Below, one piece after another: positions 12,719 to 29,206 of a stretch of DNA of 64,000 bases. Position 1 is the stretch's first letter; each line of letters starts with the position of its first letter. Position numbers and translations under genes: made by a program. The stretch is from NCBI GenBank assembly GCA_028564675.1, contig JAOVVO010000008.1, forward strand, positions 310,001-374,000, given 5' to 3'. Below the pieces are notes generated by a model, which saw nothing but the letters and a program-made list of their open reading frames with translations, had not been told where the DNA came from and searched no databases. This DNA comes from Onchocerca lupi (taxonomy: Eukaryota; Nematoda; Chromadorea; Rhabditida; Onchocercidae).

Positions 12719-13119
12719 ATGATGGTGATCCTTAGGATAAATGGTTTGCTTATTGGAATTCTAATTCAAATATAAGGATTTCTAAATTTAGCATGTGGAA
12801 TTTGTACCACTTCTATATTTATTCATTAATTAGTTTATCCTAACTTATATAGATAATCTTTTTCTATAAATGTAAATTTCGAAATAATCCTTAATGAGCT
12901 TTTCAAATTCCCTAAAATTAATTTCGCAAAAATTTAAATGTTTAAAATAATAGAACGTATGAAAATTAGATATGTATTTCTTATACAATAATTATATCAA
13001 ATATAAATTTTCATCATACTATGCGAATTTTCAAATAGTTTTTACCGATTTATTCAGATGTTTTTATGGTAAAATTGTGTGATATGCTAATTTTATGTGA
13101 CATTTTCTCAGTTATATAA

Positions 13120-13608
13120 ATGCTTATGAAGTCATTGTCATTTATTCGTGTAACTTTAACTTTACTTTGTGCGGGATGGGCGACGTAAGCTGTTATATGG
13201 GAGCTCCAGGAAGTGGTGCACCTTCCGGTGGTGCACCTTCGGGAGGTGGTGGTGCTGGCGGTGGTGGTGGTGGTGGTGGTATGGGTGGTGGAGGCGGTGG
13301 TTACGGCTATCAATATCAACAAGAATATGATTATGGAGGTGAGTAGAAAGTTATCTAAATGACAAGATGCTTAAGTTTTCCATTATTGATAATTTCAATT
13401 GTAATAATAGTGATGATAATAACAATAATAATAATAATAATAATTAATGATAATCTTAGGTGGTGGTGGTGGTGGTTATGGTGGTGGTGGTTATGGTGGA
13501 GGTGGTTATGGTGGAGGCGGTACCGGTGGTGCTAGCGGTGGCACCAGTAGTGGAGATGATGGACCAAAGATGCGAACTGATGTGTCCTGCTATCTTGGAC
13601 CCAGATGA
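13120..13608 (+). CDS. Small glycine-rich secreted protein, reading frame interrupted by one base
   Basis: The body is read from 13176-13338 and 13460-13608 (GTGAGT...CTTAG intron, phase 1). It starts MGDVSCYMGAP, runs through Gly tracts and GYGGGG repeats, and ends DVSCYLGPR and TGA, 103 aa from the Met at 13176. Just after a TTTTCTCAG acceptor, probably a spliced-leader site, an ATG at 13120 opens MLMKSLSFIRVTLTLLCAGW, a textbook signal peptide, which stops at TAA 13186-13188. It lies in a frame one base off from the body. A single extra G in the GGG run at 13178-13180 would join the two, giving about 122 aa. The reading as it stands is therefore either a sequencing or assembly slip, a real allele with a broken leader, or a non-secreted form starting at 13176. 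Glycine-rich Tyr-containing proteins like this are usual in nematode cuticle or sheath; family not recognised. Confidence 0.65.
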
Positions 13609-16600
13609 AAACCACTATAAAGTCAAGTGAGATCAGACTTGGCACCAGACTTTCCTGATAGCTTCAAAAATTCTTCGCTTCTCCTTAACACAAATCGATA
13701 AACTAATCTCATCTATCTTTCTTTATATCTAATGTATTCGTTGAAACATCGAAACAACAAGCAAAAAAAAGAAGTACTCGGCTGATTGGCTATTTCACAT
13801 GATAATTTATAACTTTTACTATCACTTATTTGGCGATGATATATTGAATAAAAAGATATTCAGTACGATGTTTGTTGAAGTGGTAAAATCAAATAAAAAA
13901 TCAAAAAATCAAATGAATGATAATTTTTTATTCCATCTAAATGCATATTATTTTGTTTTTTTTCTTTTTTCATTTTAAAAAATACTGCAAAAAATATCGA
14001 AACTGATTTTAGGAGATTGTTCTAGAAATAAACTCTTTTTGGGCAAATAATTTATACTTATTATAGCTTCAGAGGAATGAATACGTCTTGATGCTCATAT
14101 TCCTTAACATTATTACCTGTATTCTCAACATTACTATGAACTTTAATCTTAGTACACTGGTCTGTTTCATGTGAATTCATAAATTTGAATAAGAATTGAT
14201 CATAATTCTGATGAATTGTATCCTCAAATAGCAATAGCTCTATGGTAGTGCAGACCCATCAATGAATTATTTTCATTCTACGGTAATTACTGTCAACATC
14301 ATTCCAGTCAAGTGATACATATGCCTGCCTACCTGCTACTATCTAGAAATTAATCATCAAATAAGCAACAATAAAGAATGAACAATTGTGCAAATGATTT
14401 TTTCATCCAATTCCATCCTTTGGTGAATTCCGTGAAGCAATAATGCATGAACGTGTAAGTAATTGCGTAAATTATTATTTTACGCAACCTGAATCCGTCG
14501 AATTTCCGCATTACAAATATGCGTATTTTTCTTCTTTTCATATATTCCCATATGCTCGTGTTGTTAATGCGATTTATCTTATCGTTTGGAATGGATGTGT
14601 GTAGTAGTTAATGAAGTGGTACTTGCTCTTCGCCAGGTAGAAGTGGTACCTACTTATTGGGTAGTTATTATTCCAAAAGCTTTTGTTTTCAAACAATCTT
14701 TTCGGGTAGAATGAGGTTGCGTATGAAGGAAGAGAGATGTCAAGGGTCATTTCTTCTTTCCTATACCTTTCCTTTCTCACCTTCTCTCATTCAAACCGGA
14801 AAGCAAAAAAATCCATTCATTCATTTCATTTACTTCATCAAACTATATTACTATTAATTAATAGTAGATCAATATACTGTACTAATACTACTACTACCAT
14901 TACTATTACTATTACAACGATAATAATAATAAATAATTAGCTATTAATCTGGTATTTCTCAAGAAATATTTTCCCGTCCCTTCGCGGTATCTCAGGAAAT
15001 ATATTTGCCGAATATGAATGATGTTAGTTCATTCTAAAGATGAATAATATTACCGTGTTCTTAATTATAAAAACCCTGAAGAAAACAACCTGAAGCAACT
15101 AGTAAGACTAGAATTTATTCTGCAATATATTCATTCCTTCTATCTTTCTCTCTTTCCTTTCCATCTTACTTTCGTTCCTTTCTTTTCGCTTTCTCCCCCT
15201 CCTTCTCTCCTTTTCTTTCTCTTTCTCTGAATTTTCCTTCTATATCTTTTATTGAATAAATTTTAAGAAAAATAATTACCATATTTTAATATCTAAAAAT
15301 GAAAATGGAGGTTAAGAAAACAACAAAGAGAGAAAGAAAAAGAGGGAGAGAAACGGAAAATTAATGATTGATTTTTTCTATTTTTTGAACAAAAAAATTT
15401 CAGCACTTTGGATGCACTATTCTGCGTGTTCCTCTTCCTATTCATTGTTATTTACTATTTTTGGAAGATTGAAAGGATCACGGTGGGGGTTAAAGGTCAT
15501 ATGTATATACCGTTTACTGTTATGTAAACTTTGGGAATATTCTAACAAATATTATAAATAATTTTTGATGCCATTAAACCAATGTTTCTTAATGATATTA
15601 ACATTCATTACTGACAAAATTTTTGCGAAATTTCCGACATAATTGAATAACTTTGCTGACATTTAATAAAAAATTTTTTTCATAATTTGTAACACTATGC
15701 AACAAAATATGTTTGCCGAATTTTCCTAATTTTATAATGCATATTTCATGATCAAAAAAGAAAAAAGACAAATGATGGAGGGAAATCTCGAAATAATCAT
15801 TATCACATCAAAACTTGAAATTTTCGAAACAAGCAATAAAATGATTCAAATAATTGTGAAGATTATTTAAAAGAATATAGATGATTGATCAAGACAACAA
15901 ATACACCACGATATCGTTCGATAGCGAATGTTTTAAAGACTCAGCATATTTGAAGACATAATTTAATCCATTTGATAGAATCGATAATAAAGATGTGTTG
16001 TAAATTTGGTATATTGGTTGAGTAAGTATGTTTAATTTTGAATTTAATGTTATTTAAATTTAAAGACGATGCTAAAATGACTATAAATACGTAGTTTAAA
16101 TAAATTCTTATTCGTAATCAATTCGATCATGAATCAGAAACACTAATTGATCACATTTATCATAACTGTTTATGAAACTTAATCCATAGATTCCGAAATA
16201 GTCTTTTGGGAATGCTTGTTGATGCCAACAAATCGTTCACTTTTATTTGCATAAACGGTTGGAAATGTCATTTTTATTCAAATGTTACTTGAAACTTGTG
16301 AGATTTGTAAACTTCTTCCCTTTTCGGTCATCATCATTTTCCGTTCACAATAAGTTATTCTAATTATAGAAGCCATAATTAGTAATTAAGTCAGAATTTT
16401 TTATCGATTTGGTAATTTAATCATTTCATTCCATTTCATGCAATATTACACTATCATCACCTCCATTTTATCATGATCGAAAGTAAAACAAACAGGATTA
16501 AATATTGTTTGCAAACGGATTACATTTTTAGTCACTCGATTGATAAGCTTCTTAGAGAGTTCTGCTACCTTAAAAAGGTGGAATAGAGAGAGAGATAGCA

Positions 16601-17340
16601 TCTAATATAGTTGCTAATTCTGTCCTACCTAAATATTGTGTGATCACTGTAATAGAAACTAAGAATTCTACTAAATTCAAATATCGAAAACTATATCTGA
16701 AAATTTGAATTGTATATCTAAAAAGAAAAGAAAAAAACGAAATTAAAATTCAATAAATTAGAAACAGAATTTAAAAGAAAAAAGTTTAAAGTTGCAAAAA
16801 TTACCCATGCCCTATCATAACTATATTTTATAAATAATAATAATAAACTAATTTCAATCATTGTACAATATAACAAGAAATACATAATGAATATAGTAAT
16901 CTTTTTATGTTATCTTCTCAAGCAATCTTATAAAGAAACATTATTAATGACAAAACTTGAATTTAAGCCAATTTGTTTTCTTCTTAACAATAGTGATAAT
17001 GAAATAATAGATAGCAATCATTTACATGAAGGCAATAAGATAATATTTTCATGGTGAGAATCTTATGAAATCTCTTAATTATAATATTTATCATTGCTCA
17101 CCATCATTTTCGTCACCACTTTATTTATTATTCCTGATAACACCATTGTCAACATTGTTGTATTTATGTATTGATCATCAACATCATTATTTTATTACCA
17201 TCATGATTGTCATCGCTGTCATTATCATAACCATCATAATCTGAACAATGAAAATTATAAAAATTAAACACCTTATAACAAATAAATGAATAAATGAATT
17301 ACATTTAATAATGAGCGAAAAAAACTACTACAACAAGTAT

Positions 17341-17410
17341 TATTACTATAATAATAATTATAATTATAATTATTATTATTATTATTATTAGTAGTAGTAG
17401 TAGCAATAAT
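17341..17410. repeat. ATT/AGT trinucleotide microsatellite
   Basis: Runs of TAATTA and TTA units pass into TAGTAG units and end in TAATGGTAG. Simple sequence, no coding use. Confidence 0.8.
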
Positions 17411-19940
17411 GGTAGTAATAAACTGATGGTAGTAAGAGGATGAGAGGATGATACCTAATGTAAACCTTTGAATATTCACTCACTCCGTTTGTTTACTTTA
17501 GCTAAACAAATGTGTGAAATGTCAAGTTTCATTCAATCACTACTTTTATTTTCAGACAAATTGTTTGCATATTAATAGAACTTAATAAATGCATATGTTT
17601 TACACCCACCGGTCATTTAACACCTCACCATATATTCTTTATTTACTTTTAATAATAAAAATACAGAAAAATGTCTTTTCTATGTATTTCTAGTAATGCT
17701 ACAACTTATCATCGTATTAATTAATTAATGTATAATGCATAGGGCTAATAATGTGGAGAAACTTACGAATTAAAGTAATTTATATACACATATGCTAAAT
17801 ATTTCAAAGATCTATTCAATTTTTAATCAAATTTTCTAAGCAATAATTTTTAGTCATGAGAATTGCCTCTATTGATTTTAATAGAGTTATTATGTGATGT
17901 CCACTTAACTTCAGATTTCAGGAATTCATTAAGGCTGATGATAGATACGGATTCTACTCATTTAATTAGATTTAGCTCTACCAACATAAGGAACAAGATA
18001 TTTTCCTTTATATATATGTATATATATATGTATATATAAATTAAGAAAAAGATTGAATAATTTCAAAAAATTGAAAAGATTCCTCATCATAAATACACTA
18101 TTATTGTTATTAATGATAAATTTAACTGTGAATTTTGTAATGATTTGAATGTAGTGAAGAATTTTCTTTTGTAGATATAATTAATCTAATCATTGATATT
18201 TAAGATTAATATTAATTAATTTGATGACTAATTCGAGAACAATGCAATTTCAATTGTTCATTCATAAAGAGCAAGGATCCATAATGAAATATAAGGAAAA
18301 ACCTGAAAAAAAAGATTGATATTTTATTAATCCGGTTAGCAAAAATATTCGAGCAATATCCTAAATATTCAGAATTTAATCAATCAAATCATTAATCAGA
18401 AAATATTTGATAAAATAATAAAAAATTCTCGATCATAACAACTTAATCTTGAGTATTACATTATATCAAATTTTATGAAGAAAAACTATAATTTTTTCTT
18501 TGTTTAACTTTTCCCCCTTTGTCATTATTCTTTAAAGCTTTTTTTTTACTGTATTGTAGGTGAATGTTTTTTTTTTTTTGAAATGTGATTATATCTATTT
18601 GTACATAAGTGACAGGCAATGGACAGTTGGGGATGATTAATGAATTCACTCAGGTATGAGTAATTCAATTAAAGAAGGATACATCAAAGGTTAAAAGGCA
18701 AAGGTCACACATAAAGAGGGAAGGAGAGGAATGGAATGGATCGAGAAATTTGGTAGTTGAAAACAATGTCAGGTGTATGTACCTTTCAATTCCTGAAAGA
18801 CCGAAAAATTGTAAATGCGTGCGAAAACTTTGCTTTATTTCACTAAATGATAATTTTATATCATTCCTGTCCTATCTTCTCTTCGGTACATTCCGTTAAT
18901 CGGTATTGATTAGATGATCTAAATACTAATCTTTGAATTAGTTTGTGTGAAATTTTCATAATCATTCATTAAATCACATTCTTCCATTTTTTTCTTTTTC
19001 TCTTTTTTTTCCTTTTTTTTTTTTTTTTGCAATGAATTGATTATAATACTCAAACGAAAATATAAATTATAATAATAATCATTTATTCACTGTTGGATTT
19101 TTTAAATACATAATAGAGTTTTATAGCATTGATTACGCGTATATAATAATACATTATCGACCAGTTAATAATTATTATAAGTATTAGTCGATATAATATT
19201 TAATTCAATCAAATAATTCTAACTATTTTAGTAAAATAATGATGAAATTATTTGATGATTCGCTGATAATAACAAACTTGAAATTATTTCAAATTTTTAT
19301 TAAAATTCTGACTACATTCTGTTAATATCTCACTCTATGAAACATTTATCAAATAATAAAAAATGCAAAATCTAAATTTGCAAAAGTTCAGAAAATTTTC
19401 AAACATGTAATTAGAAAGTATTATTTGACGGTATAGCGTAATGTTTGTGGAAATTTTAGAATTTTTGAAAAGATTCCCGAAAATTTTAAAAACCATTAAA
19501 AATGTAAAAATGATAGTTGATGCTGATGAAGTGCGAACAAATGAAACAGGTTTTCTCGTCTGTCTCTGTGTCGATAACTTTGCCAATTGGATAAGCATCT
19601 GAAGCGGAAAATGTTTCGCGTCGAAAAGATTGTAAAGTGATGGAATCAGGCAATCCGATTAAATTAACAAACAATCAAATCACAGTAGGATTTCTTATTC
19701 TAAGAATGCATTACATTGAAGAAAAAAAAGATACAGCACTTCTTTCAATCAGATCTATTGAATAAAAACACCGTAATCTTCAATATCGTTTAAAAATGCA
19801 TTTTTTTTTTTCTTCTTCAAAACTAGTTTTACTTCTTTCAAATTTAAAAGGTAAAAAATTTCTATTAGTCAATAATCCTTCGTTTAAATTAAACTTTATC
19901 ATATTTAATAAATGACAGTCTGATTAAATTTCATCCATAA

Positions 19941-19976
19941 GAAAATTTTTCGAGAAAAATTTCTCGAAAAATTTTC
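19941..19976. repeat. Perfect 17-bp inverted repeat
   Basis: The arm GAAAATTTTTCGAGAAA at 19941-19957 is exactly mirrored at 19960-19976 with only AA between. It could extrude a cruciform or form a tight hairpin RNA. No poly-T tract or gene end beside it. Confidence 0.75.
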
Positions 19977-20700
19977 ATTTCCTTTTGATCAGAATTTTTG
20001 TTATTACAACTTTATTTTAATTCTTTTTTTTTTTGTACATTTCATTACAAATTTTCAATATATGCAATACTGTATGTTAGTGGTTGATGATAGAATTCAT
20101 TAAATTATTAAAAATAAAAGATGTACCTGTGATAAGTATTGACACATTCTTTACGATAATTAACAAATAACTTGGCAATGATTCCTGCAAATCAATAAAG
20201 GAACCTGTTTTCTCTTTTAATTAATTAAGAATTAAAATGATTAACGGAAGTATTTCTTATTGAAGAACAAACAATAATTAATTTATTATAAAAATTTACA
20301 TTTTTTCTTCAATTATTTAATTTTCGAATTTTTAATTTGTTCCTGTCAAATATATGCTCTAGACATTTTATAGGGAAAACGAAATGAGATCAGAAAATAG
20401 AAGATGAATGAAAGAAAAATGCATCAGATTTGAATAAGCAATGGATTGAATTAATGAATAAGCAATAATTAAATGAAATATTCGCATAAATGAAAAAATC
20501 ACTTAAAAACTTGAAAGAAATTACTATTACTCAAGTTTAAATACTATTTTAAAAAAATTATTGAATGCCAGTAGAGGAGGAGGAAGAAATACAAACGAAT
20601 TGATAGAGGATATGTGTTACTCCATTGTTCTTCAACCATATTTTCATATAGTATTATTTAGCTCATTTAAAACAAAAGAATATTAAAATTCGAGAAAGTG

Positions 20701-20784
20701 CATGCGTATACGTGTATGTGTATGTGTATGTCCGTGTATGTGTGTGTGTGTATGTTGTATGTGTATGTGTGTGTGTGTGTGTGT
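20701..20784. repeat. TG/TATG microsatellite
   Basis: Interrupted (TG)n and GTATGT units. Its complement reads as Thr-His repeats, which is an artefact. Confidence 0.85.
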
Positions 20785-22563
20785 CATAATGTATATGTCT
20801 GTCTATTTGTTTAAAGAAAAGTACACCATAGTGTTCAAAATAATTGAAATTTAGGGAAGAAAGTGATGTATTGCAATGGAATAATTCATTAATATACAAC
20901 ATTTCAATGTTTTATTTGAATGAAACAGAACAAGGGAATGTCTATCATACTGTATATTTGAACACTTTAAATATTATTTCAATTAATGCATCAGTAATTA
21001 TTCTAATTATGGCAGTAATAATCTATCTCACACATGCAGCAGTTGATTAAAGAAGAATGAATGAATACATTTGCTGATTCAAGTTTTATCGAAATTCAAT
21101 CATTTCCTGTTAGTACTTTTTTAAAATTGTTTGCTCTTGAATAGCACATTTATTTTATTTTAAGAAATACAAGAAAAGAAAAGAAATATATCATTAATTG
21201 TTTGAAATAATAAATTGAGGATTGTCAAATCTCATATGATACAATTTGAATCATAAACAAATTGCTGATTTTGATAAAGACAAAGCAAAGTGATGGAATA
21301 GACATTATTTCATTAATTAAAATAAATGTTATTGAATTGATACAACTAAAACAAACCGTTATAAATTAACGGATTAATTTTGCATAATTAAATATTTCAT
21401 TAATTGACGTTTTTTCGAATTAATTTCTGCAAATGATATTTAATGGCAAATATTTGGCGATGAAAATTGTTGATAAATTTTCGGTAGTATGATAATTACA
21501 TTAATGAATAAATAAAGAGAAATTTCGTCTCTCTTCTTCTTCTTCCCCTTTCTTTTTTTCTCTCTCCCTTTTTCCCTCCCCATTTCTTTTTCTTTCTCTT
21601 GCCCTTCTTGTGTAATAACCTTTTAAACTAACATATTTGAATTGAGCAGAAATAGAACTAATTCAATAATTTAATAACTGGATTTTGGTAGTCTTGTCTA
21701 CCATTGAAAATAAATCACATTTGGTAGAATGAAAAAATGAAAAATAGCTACAGTACACAGAATGAACTATGAAATTATCCACGTAATTTGTTCGGCAAAA
21801 CTTGTTATGCAATTTAATATCGATTTGCATAATAAATTTTTTCATTGGAAGAAAAAAGGAAAAAACAACAGAAAAAAGAGTGACCCGCTATCTTTTGTTG
21901 AAATTTGAAGAGGAGATATTTCAAAATTTCATTGAACAAATAATTTAAAAGCAAAATTAGAAGAAAAAGGAAGCTTATATCGAAATAAATAACAGTCATG
22001 CCATTACTTTCTTTTCTATATTGTAAAAATCAAAAATTATCCTCAAAGAACAAATGCAAATGACAATACAATAGGATATCATATTAGAATAAATTTAGCC
22101 ACTATGATACAGAATTTAGAATCATAATAAAAAAGTAAGAGAAAGATAATTTTGAAGTTATTTTAAGAGATATAAATTCACCGATATATTTCTTGAATTA
22201 AAATAATTCATACAATTTCACCAAAACAAATATCTTATTCAAATTAAAAGAAAAAAAAAATGTATATATAACAAATTTAATTTTAGCTTGAATACACGTC
22301 TCGCGATAAATTTGCACCAAAACGAGAAAAATAAATCACTAGAAGAAATTAACGGATATTTCGCAAAATATTTTTAACTTAATTTTCAACAACTTTTTAA
22401 AAAATAAGCTTTTAAATTCCAAAGGTTAAATTTCAAATTTTGAAGTTTATTCAATTGCTGAATAATAACTATTTGAAAGCACTATTTAATGACAAGTTTT
22501 TAACTTTCAAAGTATCCTCTAATTAATAACGAGTCCATTAATTTGTAATAATTGGCAAGAAGA

Positions 22564-25500
22564 CTAAATCGTGCTCTTAGGTTCCTTTTTGATATCCGCT
22601 ATTTTGATATGATTAGCTTTATCATTGCTTGCTTCATTATTGCTTGACAGACGATGCTTCTTAACTTTGGTACAGTCATCATCGTCATCAGACACTTCGT
22701 AATCTGATTCGTCCGATGCACTCATCTTCTGTCCAGTACCATCTTTTACATCAATTTCACGCTTCTGTTTACGATCTTTTGCACGACGATTTTTAAACCA
22801 CACCTGCAAGATTAATCAATAATTTCAATTTTCAAGAAAATATGCTTAATTTAGTTGATTCGTGAACTTTTGTCTGCGTGATGTCATTTTATTCATTTAT
22901 TTCAAATATTTATTCTATTTATCACAACGAATTTATAAATACTTTTGTATACAAAAAAAACATAAAAGTTGAGAGGAAATATAATTAATAATATGAATTA
23001 TTTCCCAATTAACCATTCAAAAATTTAAGTAAATCGATCCACTATTTTTTATTTAATGTTAAATAAGCTAATATTAATGTGTGACTTGCCAACCACCACT
23101 AGAATTATTGATTATGATTATTATCATATCTCAAAAAATATTTTTTTAATATGCATTTTTATCATAGACTTTTATCTATTAATTTTATTAATAATTAAAT
23201 CCTTATTAGCAATAGTTATAAATAATAATTCGATTTTTGTTAAAAAGATAAACAACATATATGCAAAAAAATACTTCATTTTTGCATTTAATTGTATTTC
23301 TGCAAGATTATATATCATTCTAAGGGAACTACTACGGGAATTGTTATATGATCATAATGTGACAAAAAAAAAAAAAAAAAAAACGCAAAAATTTGATTAT
23401 GTGATAAACTGGTATCAAATTTTTCCCACACAAGAGGACATTAATTTACGAAAATTTTTACCATAAAAAAATCATTAAAAATTATTGTTTCCAACTAACT
23501 TGCACCTGAAAATAGAAATAAAGAAAAAATGTTAAAATGATTTATAAATTTAAGAATTTTATAAACTTAAAAATTCACTGACTGAAATATTACCCTAAAG
23601 GTATGCAAAACTCGAAACTAAAATATTCCAAATGTTTTTTCGGATTAACTTAAACTTATGGTTGCAGGAAAAAGTCAAAAACTTGCAATATTCAAATCGT
23701 TCAAAAAGTCACAATTTCGTAAAAAGTAAATGCGTTGGACAAATGAATAGAATGCAGTAAAATTACAAAAAAATTATCACTAAAATTCAGTGAACAAAAA
23801 ATTGTGACAGAAATTCCAAAATTTCTTCTAATAAATTATGTGATGTGTTTAGAAATGATTCTGAAATAAAGAGGAAAAGTCTGCAAAAGTTTTTCCGTTA
23901 GAATTTCTTACCTCTACCCGTTCTTCTTTGAGGTCACATTGTACGGCAAGTTTTTCGCGTAACATTACATCCGGATAATGGGTTCCTTGAAATGCATTTT
24001 CTAAAATTTGCAGTTGTTCTTCGCTAAAAATTGTTCGATGACGTCGTTTTCGTTTACCACCGTAATGAAATGGATGGAATGATGAAATAAAACCACTATT
24101 GATATACGGGAAACCGGGATCTGAAGTATCAAACTTCAGATTTCAAGCTATAGTTTTTTAATAGAAGGAAGTCTCACTTTTTCTATTTTTTGTTTTAATT
24201 ATTTAGTTGTGATAGTAAAAAGGATATTATTAAATTTAATATAATTAATGCGTGAAACAAAAATGGTTTCATTCAAAGTTTATGATGTAAATTGACATAT
24301 GCATAATTATTTGCTGCCGAACTATAAATAGATATTATAAGCGATATATTAATATTAGCAAACTGTATTAGTATTAACAAATTTTCCGATGATGCATACT
24401 AATAATTAATTACTAGGCATTATCAAGGGAATATTAATCATCCTTTAGAACTACGACAATTTTTAATTTAAATTTGATTCCTTAGCTATCTTTGTCAACT
24501 TCTTTTCATCGACTTTTCATTAAAATACAAAGATCTTTTTGGTAAAAAAGATTTTTGTATTTCATTTATCGATTATAATTCATGCTTATCATTCGTAATT
24601 AGTAAACAAAAGACAGAAGAAAATGAACTAAGACTAAAAATGATGTTTAATGATATTTTAACAACTTACTGATTAGTTAATGATAGTGGAGATAATAATA
24701 TGAATTTGAAACTTACGGGGATATGATAAATGTGGTGGAATGCTAGGCCATGCAACCGTAGCAGCAGCAGCAGCAACGGCAAAATCATTTGCTAACGGTA
24801 ACGGTGGTAACGGTGGCACTGATACCCGTCTGGATAAAATGCTTTCAATCGAAAAATTTGATATTGTAGAACTAAAAATAATGAATTGATTGGAAAATGT
24901 TCATTTGATGATTAAGTTATTATTAAACATAGAGTATTTAATGATATATATCGAAAAAATTCAGTGCTGAACCCAGATTAAAGTATTGAGAAAAAGCTAA
25001 CGTTTAAATATGATATTAATTTGTTAATTTTTGTTTTAGTTAAAAATTTTAACGAAGCAATTGACACTATAAAGTGAAAAAATTCAATCACTAATGGATG
25101 AATTGTAAGTATCCGATATTAAATAAATATTGAATTTCATCACCTAAAAAACAGGTATAGAAGTTATGATTTATGAATTCCAAAGTCATTAGCTAGAACT
25201 TTGATTTTATTATCTAATAATTTCAACCATTATCATTTAGGAGAACAATGAATTCCATTTCTATAAAGGTTCAATCTTTATTAAGCTTTTATTAATTTTT
25301 TAAATTTCCAACATTGATATCCATGTTAATTATCAGTCAATATTGTGTTAATAATAACAAAATTAACAAATACTGAAAATTATTTAAATCTGTTTATCAA
25401 CTTCAAGTTACGGTAATAAATAAACAGTGCCGTAAGACTACTTAAAATTATACAATTTTTAAAGTTGTGATTCATGTATCAATTATTAGTAAAATTTTTT

Positions 25501-26039
25501 ACATGAGAAATTATTTGCATTTAGTTCGAAATATATAGCAACGATTTAAAGATTCCAAAAGTATATAAAATCAAAAAGAAGAAAAAAAGAAGGAAAACTT
25601 TTCGTTAATTTTTTTTTTGCTTTAAATTGCTGATTATTGATTCAATATCGACCTTTGTTAATTTAATGATTTTACTGTATGCATATTCTTTCGACATGTA
25701 ATATCTTTCCATTTTCACTTTATCATACTGGTCACTGATAATTTTATATTGACCTTTTCATTATTTTTTTATTTATATGATGTTTTCTTTTTTTCAGAAA
25801 AAAAAAGAAAAAACACAGGAAGGAACTATATTGCTTAATTCCTATAAGACAAAAGAAAGCTTTTATGTTTATGAAAAAATGATGATCTGGTCTGGAACTT
25901 AAAAGTCTGATATAAAAATATGAAGCATACGATACCTGGATGGTGTTGGTATTTGCGCCAAACATGTGCGAAAATGCGTCGATGTTGGTGAAATGGTAGA
26001 AGCGGTATAGTAATATGGAGGAGGATAAGGAAGTGACAT
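22564..26039 (-). CDS. gsc: Goosecoid-class paired-like homeobox transcription factor
   Basis: A nuclear DNA-binding repressor of axial and neuronal patterning. Four exons join in phase: 26039..25936, 24871..24717, 24120..23912 and 22803..22564, giving 235 aa. Residues 41-48 read FSIESILS, the eh1 motif that recruits Groucho co-repressors and that opens goosecoid proteins (FSIDNIL). A proline-leucine and alanine stretch follows. The homeodomain is residues 111-170: KRRHRTIFSEEQLQILENAF near its start, then WFKNRRAK with Lys at position 50, the mark of the goosecoid/otx/bicoid specificity class. The intron between homeodomain residues 46 and 47 is the usual one. The tail is acidic (SDYEVSDDDDD) then basic. 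The C. elegans counterpart should be ceh-45. Odd point: homeodomain position 56 is Asp (AKDRKQKR), where paired-like domains nearly always have Trp. The start has a proline- and tyrosine-rich leader and is the only Met in frame. Confidence 0.93.
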
Positions 26040-28976
<2,937 letters not shown>

Positions 28977-29206
28977 TTAATTAACATTCGGATATGGATA
29001 CGATAAAATATACGATAAATGGATATACGACAGGTGTGATACGATAAACGGATATGATGAAGAACCGTAATACCAATAAACTGATTGTTCGAGAGGAGAA
29101 AAATTAATGAATTCTCGCTGTGAATTGAATTGAAATGAAATATTTCATCAGCTAATCATATCAAATCTAATTAAATCTAAGATATTTACGATTCACTCTA
29201 ATTACT

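Larger units (their letters stand above)
11755..13119. other. 3' UTR of the RBM gene, then intergenic DNA
   Basis: No further coding region seen. The first 450 bases are probably 3' UTR, ending near the AATAAA at 12217. A 10-bp perfect hairpin lies at 12677-12704. A TTTTCTCAG acceptor ending at 13111 belongs to the next gene. Confidence 0.55.
13609..22563. other. Gene-poor region of about 9 kb
   Basis: No supported gene. It holds microsatellites (ATT/AGT near 17341, TG near 20701), polypyrimidine and polypurine tracts (15110-15360, 21530-21610) and a perfect inverted repeat at 19941-19976. A coding-like minus-strand stretch near 19520-19665 lacks splice signals. A pair of AAAGG(T/T)A-type motifs lies at 18686-18707. 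As the stretch lies downstream of the goosecoid gene, it may contain its regulatory sequence, but no element can be named. Confidence 0.5.

Noticed and set aside
13050..13322. Minus-strand Thr-rich 90-residue reading
   Set aside because: It is the complement of the Gly-rich plus-strand exon and has no splice or leader context.
13184..13459. GTAAGC at 13184 as a donor joining the leader to the second exon
   Set aside because: Neither frame gives a sensible product (Trp-rich reading), and it would remove the DVSCY motif that is repeated at the C-terminus.
20663..20902. Thr-His-rich minus-strand reading
   Set aside because: It is translation of the TG microsatellite.
23056..23466. 136-residue plus-strand reading within the goosecoid intron
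   Set aside because: AT-driven composition, a poly-Lys run from a poly-A tract, no recognised motif, and it lies in an intron of a well-supported gene.
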